Source of the DNA: Catenulispora pinistramenti
GTDB lineage: Bacteria > Actinomycetota > Actinomycetes > Streptomycetales > Catenulisporaceae
Length of the DNA: 39,014 bases
Assembly (NCBI RefSeq): GCF_018274385.1
Contig: NZ_JAAFYZ010000086.1
Coordinates: forward strand, 1 to 39,014
Direction of reading: 5' to 3'
The notes below the pieces were generated by a model, which was given only the letters and a program-made list of their open reading frames with translations, made no database searches and had not been told where the DNA came from. The first letter of the stretch is position 1. Each line of letters starts with the position of its first letter. Shown one piece after another: positions 1-7,319 of this stretch. A program made the translations under genes and the position numbers.

Positions 1-1
1 G

Positions 2-1273
2 GTGGGGGTCGCGGATGGGGTGTTCGCGGCCGCGTTGGCGGCGCGTACCGACACGCGGGTGGTGCCGGGGCGGACCGCGGAGTTCCTGACGGCGTTCCCG
101 ACCTCGGTGCTGGACCTGCCGGAGTTGGTGGAGCCGCTGGCCCGGCTCGGTGTGCGGACCCTGGGCCGGCTGGCCGAGCTGCCGGCGGACGCGGTGGCCG
201 GGCGTTTCGGTGCGGCCGGGGTGGCGGCGCACCGGTTGGCCCGGGGTCTGGACGCGCGGCCGCCCGCGCCGCTGCGTCAGGGGCCTGACTTGTCCGTGGA
301 GGCGGAGTTCGCCCCGGCGGTCGACGCCTCCGAGCCGATCGTGTTCGCCGCCAAGGCGCTGGCCGACGAGCTGCACGAGGTGCTCGGCCAGGCCGGCGTG
401 GCGTGCATGCGGGTGGCGGTGGAGATCCACGGTGCGGCCGGTTCCGGCGCCGAGCCCGCGGTGTCCCACCGGCTGTGGCGGCACGAGGGGCTGCTGTCGA
501 GCACGGCGGTCGCCGAGCGGGTGCGCTGGCAGCTGTCGGGATGGCAGGTGAAGCTGCAAAGCCAACAGGTGCAGCAGCAAGGCCGGCAGGCGGGGCTGCA
601 AGGCCGGCAGGCGGAGCTGCGAGGCCAGCGGACGGAGCTGCATGACCAACAGGCGGAACTGCATGACCAACAGGACCCTGACACAAGCGAACCGCCCCAC
701 ACCGACCAAGGCGTCACCCGCCTCCGCCTGATCCCCGACCACCTCGTCCCGGCCCGCGGCGTCCAGCCCGGCCTGTGGGGCGCGGACGAGGCCCCGGACC
801 GCATCGCCCGCGCCGCCGAGCGCCTGCAGGCGATGTACGGCCCGAACGCCGTCACCCTCATCGCCGACGCCGGTGGCCGCGGCCCGGCGGACCAGGGCGT
901 CCGCACCGCCTACGGTGACCTGCCGCCGTCGGTCTCCGAACCCGCGCCCTGGCCCGCCGCCCTCCCGGCGCCGGCGCCCGCCGACGTCCCCCGCGAGCCG
1001 CGCTCGGCCGAGGTCACCGACCATGCCGGTGCGCCGGTCGGGGTCTCCGGCCGACTGCGGGTCTCCGCGCGGCCGGCGGAGCTGACCCTGTCTGAGACCG
1101 GCGAGCGTATCAGGATCCTGACGTGGGCCGGCCCGTGGCCCCTGACCGAGCGTTGGTGGGAACCGGAGGCGGCGGTACGCCGGGCCCGCTTCCAAGTCGT
1201 CACCGACGACGGCCGGGCCTGGCTGCTGATCGTGCAGGACGGCCGCTGGTTCGTCGAGGCGGTGTACGACTGA
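2..1273 (+). CDS. imuB: ImuB, Y-family DNA polymerase-like mutasome protein (5' partial)
   Basis: This is the C-terminal part of ImuB, the catalytically dead Y-family polymerase homologue that links DnaE2 to the sliding clamp during SOS translesion synthesis. The reading frame is open at the window edge, so the palm domain lies upstream and the first codon here is not a true start. The beginning (GVADGVFAAALAAR, then a thumb-like helix-hairpin-helix stretch, LGVRTLGRLAELP) matches the middle of ImuB. The ending QDGRWFVEAVYD is the usual ImuB C-terminus. Between QLSGW and GVTRLRLIPDHL there is an unusual insert of roughly 50 residues made of six heptads (bases 554-679). dnaE2 follows after 16 bp, as in imuA-imuB-dnaE2 operons; imuA is presumably outside the window. 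Identity is secure; the function of the insert is unknown. Confidence 0.93.
   Translation: MGVADGVFAAALAARTDTRVVPGRTAEFLTAFPTSVLDLPELVEPLARLGVRTLGRLAELPADAVAGRFGAAGVAAHRLARGLDARPPAPLRQGPDLSVEAEFAPAVDASEPIVFAAKALADELHEVLGQAGVACMRVAVEIHGAAGSGAEPAVSHRLWRHEGLLSSTAVAERVRWQLSGWQVKLQSQQVQQQGRQAGLQGRQAELRGQRTELHDQQAELHDQQDPDTSEPPHTDQGVTRLRLIPDHLVPARGVQPGLWGADEAPDRIARAAERLQAMYGPNAVTLIADAGGRGPADQGVRTAYGDLPPSVSEPAPWPAALPAPAPADVPREPRSAEVTDHAGAPVGVSGRLRVSARPAELTLSETGERIRILTWAGPWPLTERWWEPEAAVRRARFQVVTDDGRAWLLIVQDGRWFVEAVYD
554..679 (+). repeat. Six in-frame 21-bp tandem repeats in imuB
   Basis: Six consecutive 21-bp units beginning at 554, 575, 596, 617, 638 and 659 encode heptads LQSQQVQ, QQGRQAG, LQGRQAE, LRGQRTE, LHDQQAE and LHDQQDP. 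The period equals seven codons, so copy-number changes keep the frame. Five of the six heptads start with leucine and the rest is Gln/Glu/Arg-rich, so a helix or weak coiled coil is possible. Confidence 0.9.
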
Positions 1274-1289
1274 TGGGAATCTTCAGCTG

Positions 1290-4200
1290 ATGGGCACCTT
1301 CAACCCGGTCATCCCCTGGCGCGAACTGGAGCGGCGCCTCACCTGGGGCCGCTACGGCGAGGCCGAGCAGGCCGCCCCCGAACCGGCGTCGCCGCCCACG
1401 CCGCCGCGCACCGCCAAGGTCGGCCCGCCCTACGCCGAACTCCACGCGCACTCCCACTTCTCCTTCCTCGACGGCGCCTCCAGCCCCGCCGAGCTGGTCG
1501 CCGAGGCCGCGCGCCTGGGGCTGCACGGCCTGGCCGTCACCGACCACGACGGCTTCGCCGGCGCCATGCAGTACAAGCAGGCCGCCGAGGACGCCGAGCT
1601 GGCCACGGTCTTCGGCGCCGAGCTGTCGCTGGAGTCGGCCGCGGCGCGTACCGGCGTCACCGACCCGGCCGGCAGTCACCTGCTGGTGCTGGCCCGCGGC
1701 GCCGAGGGCTACCGGCGGCTGTCGGCGGCGATCGGCAAGGCGCAGCTGGCCGGGAAGGAGAAGGGCAAGCCGGTCTACGACCTCGAGGATCTGGCGAAGA
1801 CGGCGACCGAGCTCGATGCCGACTGCTGGACCATCCTCACCGGCTGCCGCAAAGGCACGGTCCGCCAAGCCCTGGAACGCCACGGCCTCACCGAAGCCGG
1901 CTTCGAAGCCGCCGGCGTCGAACTCAGGAAGCTGATGGACCTGTTCGGCCCGCGCGGCGTCGTGGTCGAACTGACCGACCACGATCAGCCCCTGGACGAC
2001 GCCCGCAACCGCCTGCTGGCCCGGCTGGCCGCCCGGCACGGGCTGCCGACCGTGGCCACCGGCAACGTCCACTACGCCCGTCCGGCCGACTACCGGCTCC
2101 ACACCGCCATGGCCGCGCTCCGGGCCCGCCGCACCCTGGCCGAGATGGACGGCTGGCTCCCCGGCGGCGCGGGCGCCTACCTCAGGAGCGGTGCCGAGAT
2201 GCTGGCCCGCTTCCCCGTGCACGAGTTCGGCGACGCCGTGACCCGCAGCGCCGATCTGGCCGCCGGGCACGCCTTCGACTTCGACACCGTCAAGCCCACC
2301 CTGCCGGACTACCCGGTGCCCGACGGCCGCACCGAGGCCAGCTGGCTCAGAGAGCTGACATACGCGGGGGCGGCCGGGCGCTACGGCCCGGAGAGCGGGA
2401 ATCCCAAGGCCTACCAACAGATCGCCTACGAACTCGACGTCATCGAACACCTCAAGTTCCCCGGCTACTTCCTCATCGTCTACGACATCGCAGAGTTCTG
2501 CCGCACCCACGGCATCCTGGCCCAGGGCCGCGGCTCGGCCGCGAACAGCGCGGTCTGCTTCGCCCTGGGCATCACCAGCGTCGACTCGGTCCGGCACGGC
2601 CTGGTCTTCGAGCGCTTCCTGTCCCCGGTCCGCGACGGCCCGCCGGACATCGACGTCGACATCGAGGCCGGGCGCCGCGAGGACGTGATCCAGCACGTCT
2701 ACGCCAAGTACGGCCGCGACCGCGCCGCCATGGTCTGCAACGTGATCACCTACCGGGCCCGGCTGGCGCTGCGCGACTCGGCGCGCGTCCTGGGCTACTC
2801 GCCGGGCACCGTGGACGCCTGGGCCGGCAGCATCGGGCCGCACGAGGGCATCCCGGACGGTTCGCAGGACGTGCCCGAGCAGGTGCTGGAACTGGCCGGG
2901 CAGTTGCAGCGCCGGCCCCGGCACCTGGGCATCCACAACGGCGGCATGGTGATCGTGGACCGGCCGCTGGCCCAGGTGGTCCCGATCGAGTGGGCCCGTC
3001 GCGAAGGCCGGACCGTCCTGCAGTGGGACAAGGACGACTGCGCCGCCGCCGGGCTGGTCAAGTTCGACCTGCTGGGCCTGGGCATGCTCGGCGCGATCCA
3101 CGACGCGCTGGACCTGATCGCCGAGCACCACGGCACCCGCCTGGGCCTGCACGACCTGCCGCAGGACGGGGACCCCGAGGCCGATGCCGTCTACGAGATG
3201 ATCCAGGACGCCGACACGGTCGGGGTGTTCCAGATCGAGTCCCGGGCCCAGATGTCGACGCTGCCCCGGCTCAAGCCCCGGACCTTCTACGACCTGGTGG
3301 TCGAGGTGGCGCTGATCCGCCCCGGCCCGATCCAGGGCGGAGCGGTGCACCCGTATCTGCGGCGCCGCAACGGCGACGAGGAGGTCACCTACCCGCACCC
3401 CACGCTGGAACCGGTGTTGCGGCGCACGATGGGCGTCGTGCTGTTCCAGGAGCAGGCGATGCAGATGGCGATCGCGGCGGCCGGGTTCAGCGCCAGCGAG
3501 GCCGACCGGCTGCGCCAGGCCATGGGCTCCAAGCGTTCGCCGGAGCGGATGGCCGAGCTGAAGGAGCGGCTGATGGCCGGGATGGCCGAGCACGGGATCA
3601 CGCCGGAGGTGGCCGAGGACATCTACATCAAACTGCACGCCTTCTCAGGGTACGGATTCCCCGAGTCGCACTCGGTGTCGATGGCCTACATCGTGTGGTG
3701 CAGCTGCTACCTGAAGCGCTACTACCCGGCCGCGTTCACCGCCGCGCTGCTGAACAACCAGCCGATGGGCTTCTACAGCCCCGGATCGCTGGTCACAGAC
3801 GTGCGGCGGCACGGAGTTCAGGTGAAACGGGTCGACGTGAACGCCTCCGAGGCGAAGGCCGTGTTGCAGAGCCCTGACAAGCCCTACCGGCCGCGGCACC
3901 GGCACGCCTCGCCGCTGGACCAGCCGGCCATCCGGCAGGGCCTGAGCAGCGTGCGCGATCTGGGGGAGGAGGCGGCGCAGAAGGTGGTCGCCGAACGGCA
4001 GGCCGGCGGGCCGTTCGCGGACGTCGAGGACTTCATCGTGCGCACCGGGCTGTCCCGCTCCACGCTGGAGGCGCTGGCCACCGCCGGGGCCTTCGGGTGC
4101 TTCGGGCTGGACCGCCGGGAGGCGCTGTGGACGGCCGGGGCGCTGGCCGGCACCACCGCCGGGCACCTGCCGGGCACCGCGCCGGGCACGACGGTCCCGG

Positions 4201-4625
4201 AGCTGGACCCGCTCACCCCGGTGGAGGTCACGCTGGCCGACCTGTGGGCCACCGGCACCTCGCCGGAGGACCACCCGATCGGCCACCTGCGGGCCCGGCT
4301 GGCGCTGCGCGGCGTGGTCCCCGCCGCGGAACTGCGCACCGCCCGCAACCGCAGTCTGGTCCGGATCGCGGGGCTGGTCACCCACCGGCAGCGGCCGCCG
4401 ACCGCGCACGGGACCTGCTTCCTCGGCCTGGAGGACGAGACCGGGCTGATCAACGTGATCTGCCCGGCCCCGGTCTGGGAGGCGCAGCGGCGGGTGGCGC
4501 TGGAGCACGGGGCGCTGCTGATCCACGGGACGCTGGAACGGACCGACGGGGCGGTGAACGTGGTGGCCGGGCGGATCGAGGCGCTGCGGGTGGGGGTGTC
4601 GCGGAAGGCTCGGGATTTCCGGTGA
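1290..4625 (+). CDS. dnaE2: Error-prone DNA polymerase DnaE2 (ImuC)
   Basis: This is a second, error-prone C-family replicative polymerase alpha subunit that performs the synthesis step of the ImuA/ImuB/DnaE2 mutasome. The 1111-residue length is typical of DnaE2 and shorter than DnaE1. An N-terminal PHP domain begins at about residue 48 (YAELHAHSHFSFLDG) and continues to VTDHDGFAG. The palm carries the PDIDVDIE motif at about residues 450-457 with catalytic aspartates, and a third acidic position is likely in LVKFDLLGLG near residue 593. The stretch VEVALIRPGPIQGG and the fingers motif HSVSMAYIVW are classic family signatures. An OB-fold occupies about residues 1020-1075 (VRIAGLVTHRQR to GLINVICP). 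The ATG chosen lies 16 bp after the imuB stop; a second ATG directly at that stop opens only a five-codon frame. Co-transcription with imuB and SOS control are inferred from the family. Confidence 0.97.
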   Translation: MGTFNPVIPWRELERRLTWGRYGEAEQAAPEPASPPTPPRTAKVGPPYAELHAHSHFSFLDGASSPAELVAEAARLGLHGLAVTDHDGFAGAMQYKQAAEDAELATVFGAELSLESAAARTGVTDPAGSHLLVLARGAEGYRRLSAAIGKAQLAGKEKGKPVYDLEDLAKTATELDADCWTILTGCRKGTVRQALERHGLTEAGFEAAGVELRKLMDLFGPRGVVVELTDHDQPLDDARNRLLARLAARHGLPTVATGNVHYARPADYRLHTAMAALRARRTLAEMDGWLPGGAGAYLRSGAEMLARFPVHEFGDAVTRSADLAAGHAFDFDTVKPTLPDYPVPDGRTEASWLRELTYAGAAGRYGPESGNPKAYQQIAYELDVIEHLKFPGYFLIVYDIAEFCRTHGILAQGRGSAANSAVCFALGITSVDSVRHGLVFERFLSPVRDGPPDIDVDIEAGRREDVIQHVYAKYGRDRAAMVCNVITYRARLALRDSARVLGYSPGTVDAWAGSIGPHEGIPDGSQDVPEQVLELAGQLQRRPRHLGIHNGGMVIVDRPLAQVVPIEWARREGRTVLQWDKDDCAAAGLVKFDLLGLGMLGAIHDALDLIAEHHGTRLGLHDLPQDGDPEADAVYEMIQDADTVGVFQIESRAQMSTLPRLKPRTFYDLVVEVALIRPGPIQGGAVHPYLRRRNGDEEVTYPHPTLEPVLRRTMGVVLFQEQAMQMAIAAAGFSASEADRLRQAMGSKRSPERMAELKERLMAGMAEHGITPEVAEDIYIKLHAFSGYGFPESHSVSMAYIVWCSCYLKRYYPAAFTAALLNNQPMGFYSPGSLVTDVRRHGVQVKRVDVNASEAKAVLQSPDKPYRPRHRHASPLDQPAIRQGLSSVRDLGEEAAQKVVAERQAGGPFADVEDFIVRTGLSRSTLEALATAGAFGCFGLDRREALWTAGALAGTTAGHLPGTAPGTTVPELDPLTPVEVTLADLWATGTSPEDHPIGHLRARLALRGVVPAAELRTARNRSLVRIAGLVTHRQRPPTAHGTCFLGLEDETGLINVICPAPVWEAQRRVALEHGALLIHGTLERTDGAVNVVAGRIEALRVGVSRKARDFR

Positions 4626-4700
4626 GGTGCCGCACCAAGCAACCGATAAGCCCAACACGAAAGCTCCGAGCCCCGAACCCCGAAAGCTCCCGACCACGGT

Positions 4701-5579
4701 TCAGGCGATCGTCGGAACCGCCGCCAACTCGATCCCGAACAGCTCCCGATAAGCCGCCAACACCGCCGCGTCCTCCTTGAGTACCTTCTCGCGTCGGCCG
4801 TCGGCGTCGGTCGTGATCAGCCGGCGGCCGTTCAGCGTCACCCGGCCGTCCGGTGTCGGCAGCGAGCACATCAGGTTCCGGCGGAAGACCGATGCCGGTG
4901 ATGTCACCTGCCACCACCGGCCCATCTCGAAGTCCGCCAGTTCCAGCGCCCGCGGGTCGATCCGGTACTGCGGCGAGCCGTTGAGCTGTACGTCGAGCAG
5001 GCCGTCGGCGGTCTCGACGAGCTGGAACGTCCCGAACGGATCGCGCTGGGCACCGCGCTCGGTGTAGCGCAACGGCAGCTCGCTGTGCTTGCCGAACCCG
5101 ACGTCGGCCAGCCACACCTCGCCCGCCGCGTCGGTGACCCGTAGTGCGAGGTGGTCCAGCGGGCTGTTGGTGAAGGCGCCGCGCTCCGCGGAGTAGGTGC
5201 GTGCGGCCATCCGCTCCACGCCGAAGCCGATCGCTTCCAGCAACGCCGCGAACAGGCCGTTGAGCTCGTAGCAGAACCCGCCGCGCCGCCGGGTCACGAT
5301 CTTGTCGACCAGTGCGGGCAGCTCCAGCGAGGTCTCCTCGCCGGGCAGGTGGACGCTCAGGTTCTCGAAGGGGACGGTCAGCACGTGCGCGCGGTGCAGC
5401 AGCCGCAGCGTGTCGACGTCCGGCTTCAAGGCGTCTTTCAAGGCGGCTTTCAAGGCGTCTTTCGAGGCGGCTCTTGAAGCGGCTCCTCTTGAGGCGTCTT
5501 TCAACGTGTCCTGCAAGGCGTCGCGCACGCCTATTCGGTCGAGATAGGCGGTAATCTGATCCGCGCTCAGCTCCGGCAT
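4701..5579 (-). CDS. Arylamine N-acetyltransferase (NAT)
   Basis: The enzyme transfers acetyl groups from acetyl-CoA to arylamines, hydrazines or related acceptors in the cytoplasm by a cysteine ping-pong mechanism. The catalytic triad is visible: Cys103 in RRGGFCYELNG, His143 in LDHLALRV and Asp159 in WLADVGFG. The spacing matches the family, but every residue is shifted by about 33 positions. The shift comes from residues 21-52, a Lys/Ala/Asp-rich insert encoded by a 12-bp tandem repeat and sitting between RIGVRD and PDVDTLRLLHRAH, inside the first helical domain. The start ATG has an AAAGGAG ribosome site just upstream. The gene converges on dnaE2 with a 75-bp gap and diverges from the next gene with a 41-bp gap. 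Physiological substrate is unknown. Confidence 0.95.
   Translation of the reverse strand: MPELSADQITAYLDRIGVRDALQDTLKDASRGAASRAASKDALKAALKDALKPDVDTLRLLHRAHVLTVPFENLSVHLPGEETSLELPALVDKIVTRRRGGFCYELNGLFAALLEAIGFGVERMAARTYSAERGAFTNSPLDHLALRVTDAAGEVWLADVGFGKHSELPLRYTERGAQRDPFGTFQLVETADGLLDVQLNGSPQYRIDPRALELADFEMGRWWQVTSPASVFRRNLMCSLPTPDGRVTLNGRRLITTDADGRREKVLKEDAAVLAAYRELFGIELAAVPTIA
5425..5523 (-). repeat. 12-bp tandem repeat expanding the NAT N-terminus
   Basis: About eight degenerate 12-bp units of the form TTCAAGGCGTCT (plus strand) run from 5425 to 5523, with one extra triplet at 5485-5487. They encode tetrapeptides such as KDAL, KAAL, RAAS and KDAS on the minus strand. All units are multiples of three, so the frame stays intact, and the predicted peptide is an alanine-rich helix. 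Confidence 0.88.
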
Positions 5580-5583
5580 GGCT

Positions 5584-5600
5584 CCTTTCTGTCAGAAAGG
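5584..5600. promoter_or_regulatory. Perfect dyad in the 41-bp gap between divergent genes
   Basis: CCTTTCTG and CAGAAAGG flank a single T between the NAT gene (minus) and the hypothetical gene (plus). The gap is too short for two full separate promoters, and the left half of the dyad overlaps the ribosome site of the NAT gene. It could be an operator, or a hairpin in either transcript. No -35/-10 pair is obvious. Confidence 0.45.
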
Positions 5601-5620
5601 CGACGGAAAGGCGAGGCCTG

Positions 5621-6199
5621 ATGCTCTCCGACTATCAGCGGCAGCTGTGTGACCGGTTCCTGGCCGCGCCGGTGGTGCCCGCGCCCGAGCCCTGGCGCCA
5701 GGCCGCCGCGGGCACGATCGCCGTCGGCGGGCTGCTCGGCGTCGGGTTCGCGCCCGATCCGGACTCCGGCGAAGACCTGCTCATGGTCGTCTCCCATGAC
5801 GGCTACGGACTCTTCGACGCCGCGACCGGCACGAAGATCGCGCGCGACCGGGATCCGGACCTGGAGCTGCCGGACGGCCCCGACCTCGCGTGCCCGGGGC
5901 TGGGGCCGCTGGCCCGCGCCGGTGTCCGGGTGCCGATCGCCGGGCTGTTCGGCGGCGGTCTGCACACCGTCGCCGACGGCTGGGTCCTCGACGTGGTCAG
6001 TCCGGAGTGGCCGAACGACCGGGTGCTGCTTTCCACCGGCGGCGGCCCGTGGCGGGGGTCGGCGGGGGAGACGTGGTGGCATCTGTTCCACTCCGACTAC
6101 TCCGAACTGCGGGCCGCCGGGTTCTCGGCCTCCGGCCGCAGCCTGGTCGTCGCGACCAGTAGCGACATCACGCTATGGACGCGGACCGGGAACCGATAG
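5621..6199 (+). CDS. Hypothetical protein (192 aa)
   Basis: I do not recognise a family. The 192-residue product has no signal peptide or membrane segment. It starts with a short helical stretch (MLSDYQRQLCDRFLA) followed by a beta-rich body with phrases such as LLMVVSHDGYGLFDAATGTK and RSLVVATSSDITLWTR, which look like isolated beta-propeller-type strands. Trp-rich GGPWRGSAGETWWHLF lies near residue 145. A GGCGAGG ribosome site precedes the ATG. The gene diverges from the NAT gene and converges on the S41 peptidase with a 30-bp gap holding a small hairpin. Codon use is ordinary for the window, which supports a real gene. Confidence 0.75.
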   Translation: MLSDYQRQLCDRFLAAPVVPAPEPWRQAAAGTIAVGGLLGVGFAPDPDSGEDLLMVVSHDGYGLFDAATGTKIARDRDPDLELPDGPDLACPGLGPLARAGVRVPIAGLFGGGLHTVADGWVLDVVSPEWPNDRVLLSTGGGPWRGSAGETWWHLFHSDYSELRAAGFSASGRSLVVATSSDITLWTRTGNR

Positions 6200-6200
6200 C

Positions 6201-6219
6201 TGCCGGCCGGGAACCGGCA
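6201..6219. terminator. Small bidirectional hairpin between convergent genes
   Basis: TGCCGG (6201-6206) and CCGGCA (6214-6219) enclose a 7-nt loop immediately after the stop of the hypothetical gene and just beyond the stop of the peptidase gene. The stem is only 6 bp with no T-run, so termination in either direction is plausible but weakly supported. Confidence 0.4.
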
Positions 6220-6229
6220 ATAACCCGCC

Positions 6230-7123
6230 TCAGCCCCCGGCGACCCTGTCCCGAGCGTCCCGATACGCGACATCGAACGCCTCGTCCGCACTCACCGCCA
6301 CGTCCGGCTCGACGCCCACCCCCTCCCAGTTGGTCCCGGTGACCGGGTTGATCGCGCGGGCGTTGGGGACGGCGACCACGACGTGCGGGGTCAGCGGGTG
6401 GAAATCGGTGGGGTGGGCGCCGCCGCGGGTGGTCTCGCCGACCAGCGTCGCCCGCTTCTGGGTCTTCAGGTTGTAGGCGAGTTCCTCGCCGCCGGAGAAC
6501 GTCGTCCCGCTGGTGAGGACGTAGACCGGGCGGTCGAGGTAGCGGGAGCCGTCGACGTGGGCCAGGGTCCAGTACTGGCGGGTGGTGTCGTCGACCCGCG
6601 AGTAGACGTCGTTGAGATGGGTCCCGTCGTCCGGGAACAGGTAGCTGCACCACAACTGGACGCCGTTCGGCGCGCCGCCGCGGTTCGCGCGCAGGTCGAT
6701 GATCAGCGCCTCGGTGTTCGCGACCAGTTCCATGGCCGCGGCGATCACCCGGGCACCGGCCGCCGCGTCGGAGACCAGGGTCAGGTCCAGGTAGCCGACG
6801 TTCCCCTCAAGCCGCTCGACGCGCCGGACCCCGTAGTTCGCGGCCAGCATCATCGCCGCGAACATGGCCTCGCCGTCGTCGTCCTCCTCCTTGTCGAGGT
6901 CCTGGGGCTCCTCGCTCCACATCAGGCGCAGGTGCTTGTCGGCGCACTGCTCGAAGAAGATCTCGGTGACCCGGGTGCACAGGGCCGGGCCGTCCAGAGC
7001 GTCGAAGTCGCCCGCCGACAGCGCCGCGGTGACGGCGCCGGCGGCCAGGGCCGCTTTGTCGGGGAATATGTACTCGTCGGTGAGCCGCTGCAGGGCGGCC
7101 GCGATGATCTCCGGGGTCTGCAT
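6230..7123 (-). CDS. S41-family peptidase, IRBP-like, cytoplasmic
   Basis: This is a serine peptidase of the C-terminal-processing/interphotoreceptor-retinoid-binding-protein type (S41). The N-terminal helical region (about residues 1-80) is followed by the core: GNVGYLDLTLV, LIIDLRANRGGAPNGVQLW, and VYVLTSGTTFSGGEELAYNL with the expected serine nucleophile in TFSGGEE. The catalytic lysine is probably in the following KTQKRATLVGETTRGGAHP. It has no signal peptide, no PDZ domain and a short length of 297 residues, as seen in the single-domain IRBP-like subgroup. An acidic stretch (DLDKEEDDDGE, about residues 75-85) lies in the loop before the core. The gene diverges from the MFS gene across a 196-bp gap. 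Substrates of this subgroup are mostly unknown. Confidence 0.88.
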   Translation of the reverse strand: MQTPEIIAAALQRLTDEYIFPDKAALAAGAVTAALSAGDFDALDGPALCTRVTEIFFEQCADKHLRLMWSEEPQDLDKEEDDDGEAMFAAMMLAANYGVRRVERLEGNVGYLDLTLVSDAAAGARVIAAAMELVANTEALIIDLRANRGGAPNGVQLWCSYLFPDDGTHLNDVYSRVDDTTRQYWTLAHVDGSRYLDRPVYVLTSGTTFSGGEELAYNLKTQKRATLVGETTRGGAHPTDFHPLTPHVVVAVPNARAINPVTGTNWEGVGVEPDVAVSADEAFDVAYRDARDRVAGG

Positions 7124-7195
7124 GGCCCGGAAACCTACATCACGGACTCCGCACTATGCAGAGCGCAAGCCGGGAAACCATCACCAGCGATAGCG

Positions 7196-7226
7196 GGGGT
7201 CACAGTCGTAACCGACTATTGACCCC
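7196..7226. promoter_or_regulatory. Nested dyad in the S41/MFS divergent region
   Basis: Outer arms GGGGTCA (7196-7202) and TGACCCC (7220-7226) enclose inner arms AGTCG (7204-7208) and CGACT (7213-7217). A -35-like TTGACC overlaps the right outer arm at 7219-7224, but no convincing -10 follows. The placement between the two divergent genes suits an operator for the MFS operon, the peptidase gene or both. Confidence 0.45.
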
Positions 7227-7319
7227 TACGGCCGATGTGAGAGCATGCGTGGCGTAGGCAACCCCTGCCCCGAACGCGGCTAGAGATTTCGTTCGGCCGT
7301 TTCGACACAAGGATCTCCC

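Noticed and set aside
1200..3638. 812-residue open frame on the minus strand opposite dnaE2
   Set aside because: It is a high-GC antisense shadow: the plus strand encodes a clearly conserved polymerase over the same bases, and the minus-strand product is low-complexity Gly/Val/Asp/Gln-rich without a family signature.
4626..4700. Terminator between dnaE2 and the NAT gene
   Set aside because: A short direct repeat (CGAAAGCTCC) is visible but no stable stem-loop could be drawn.
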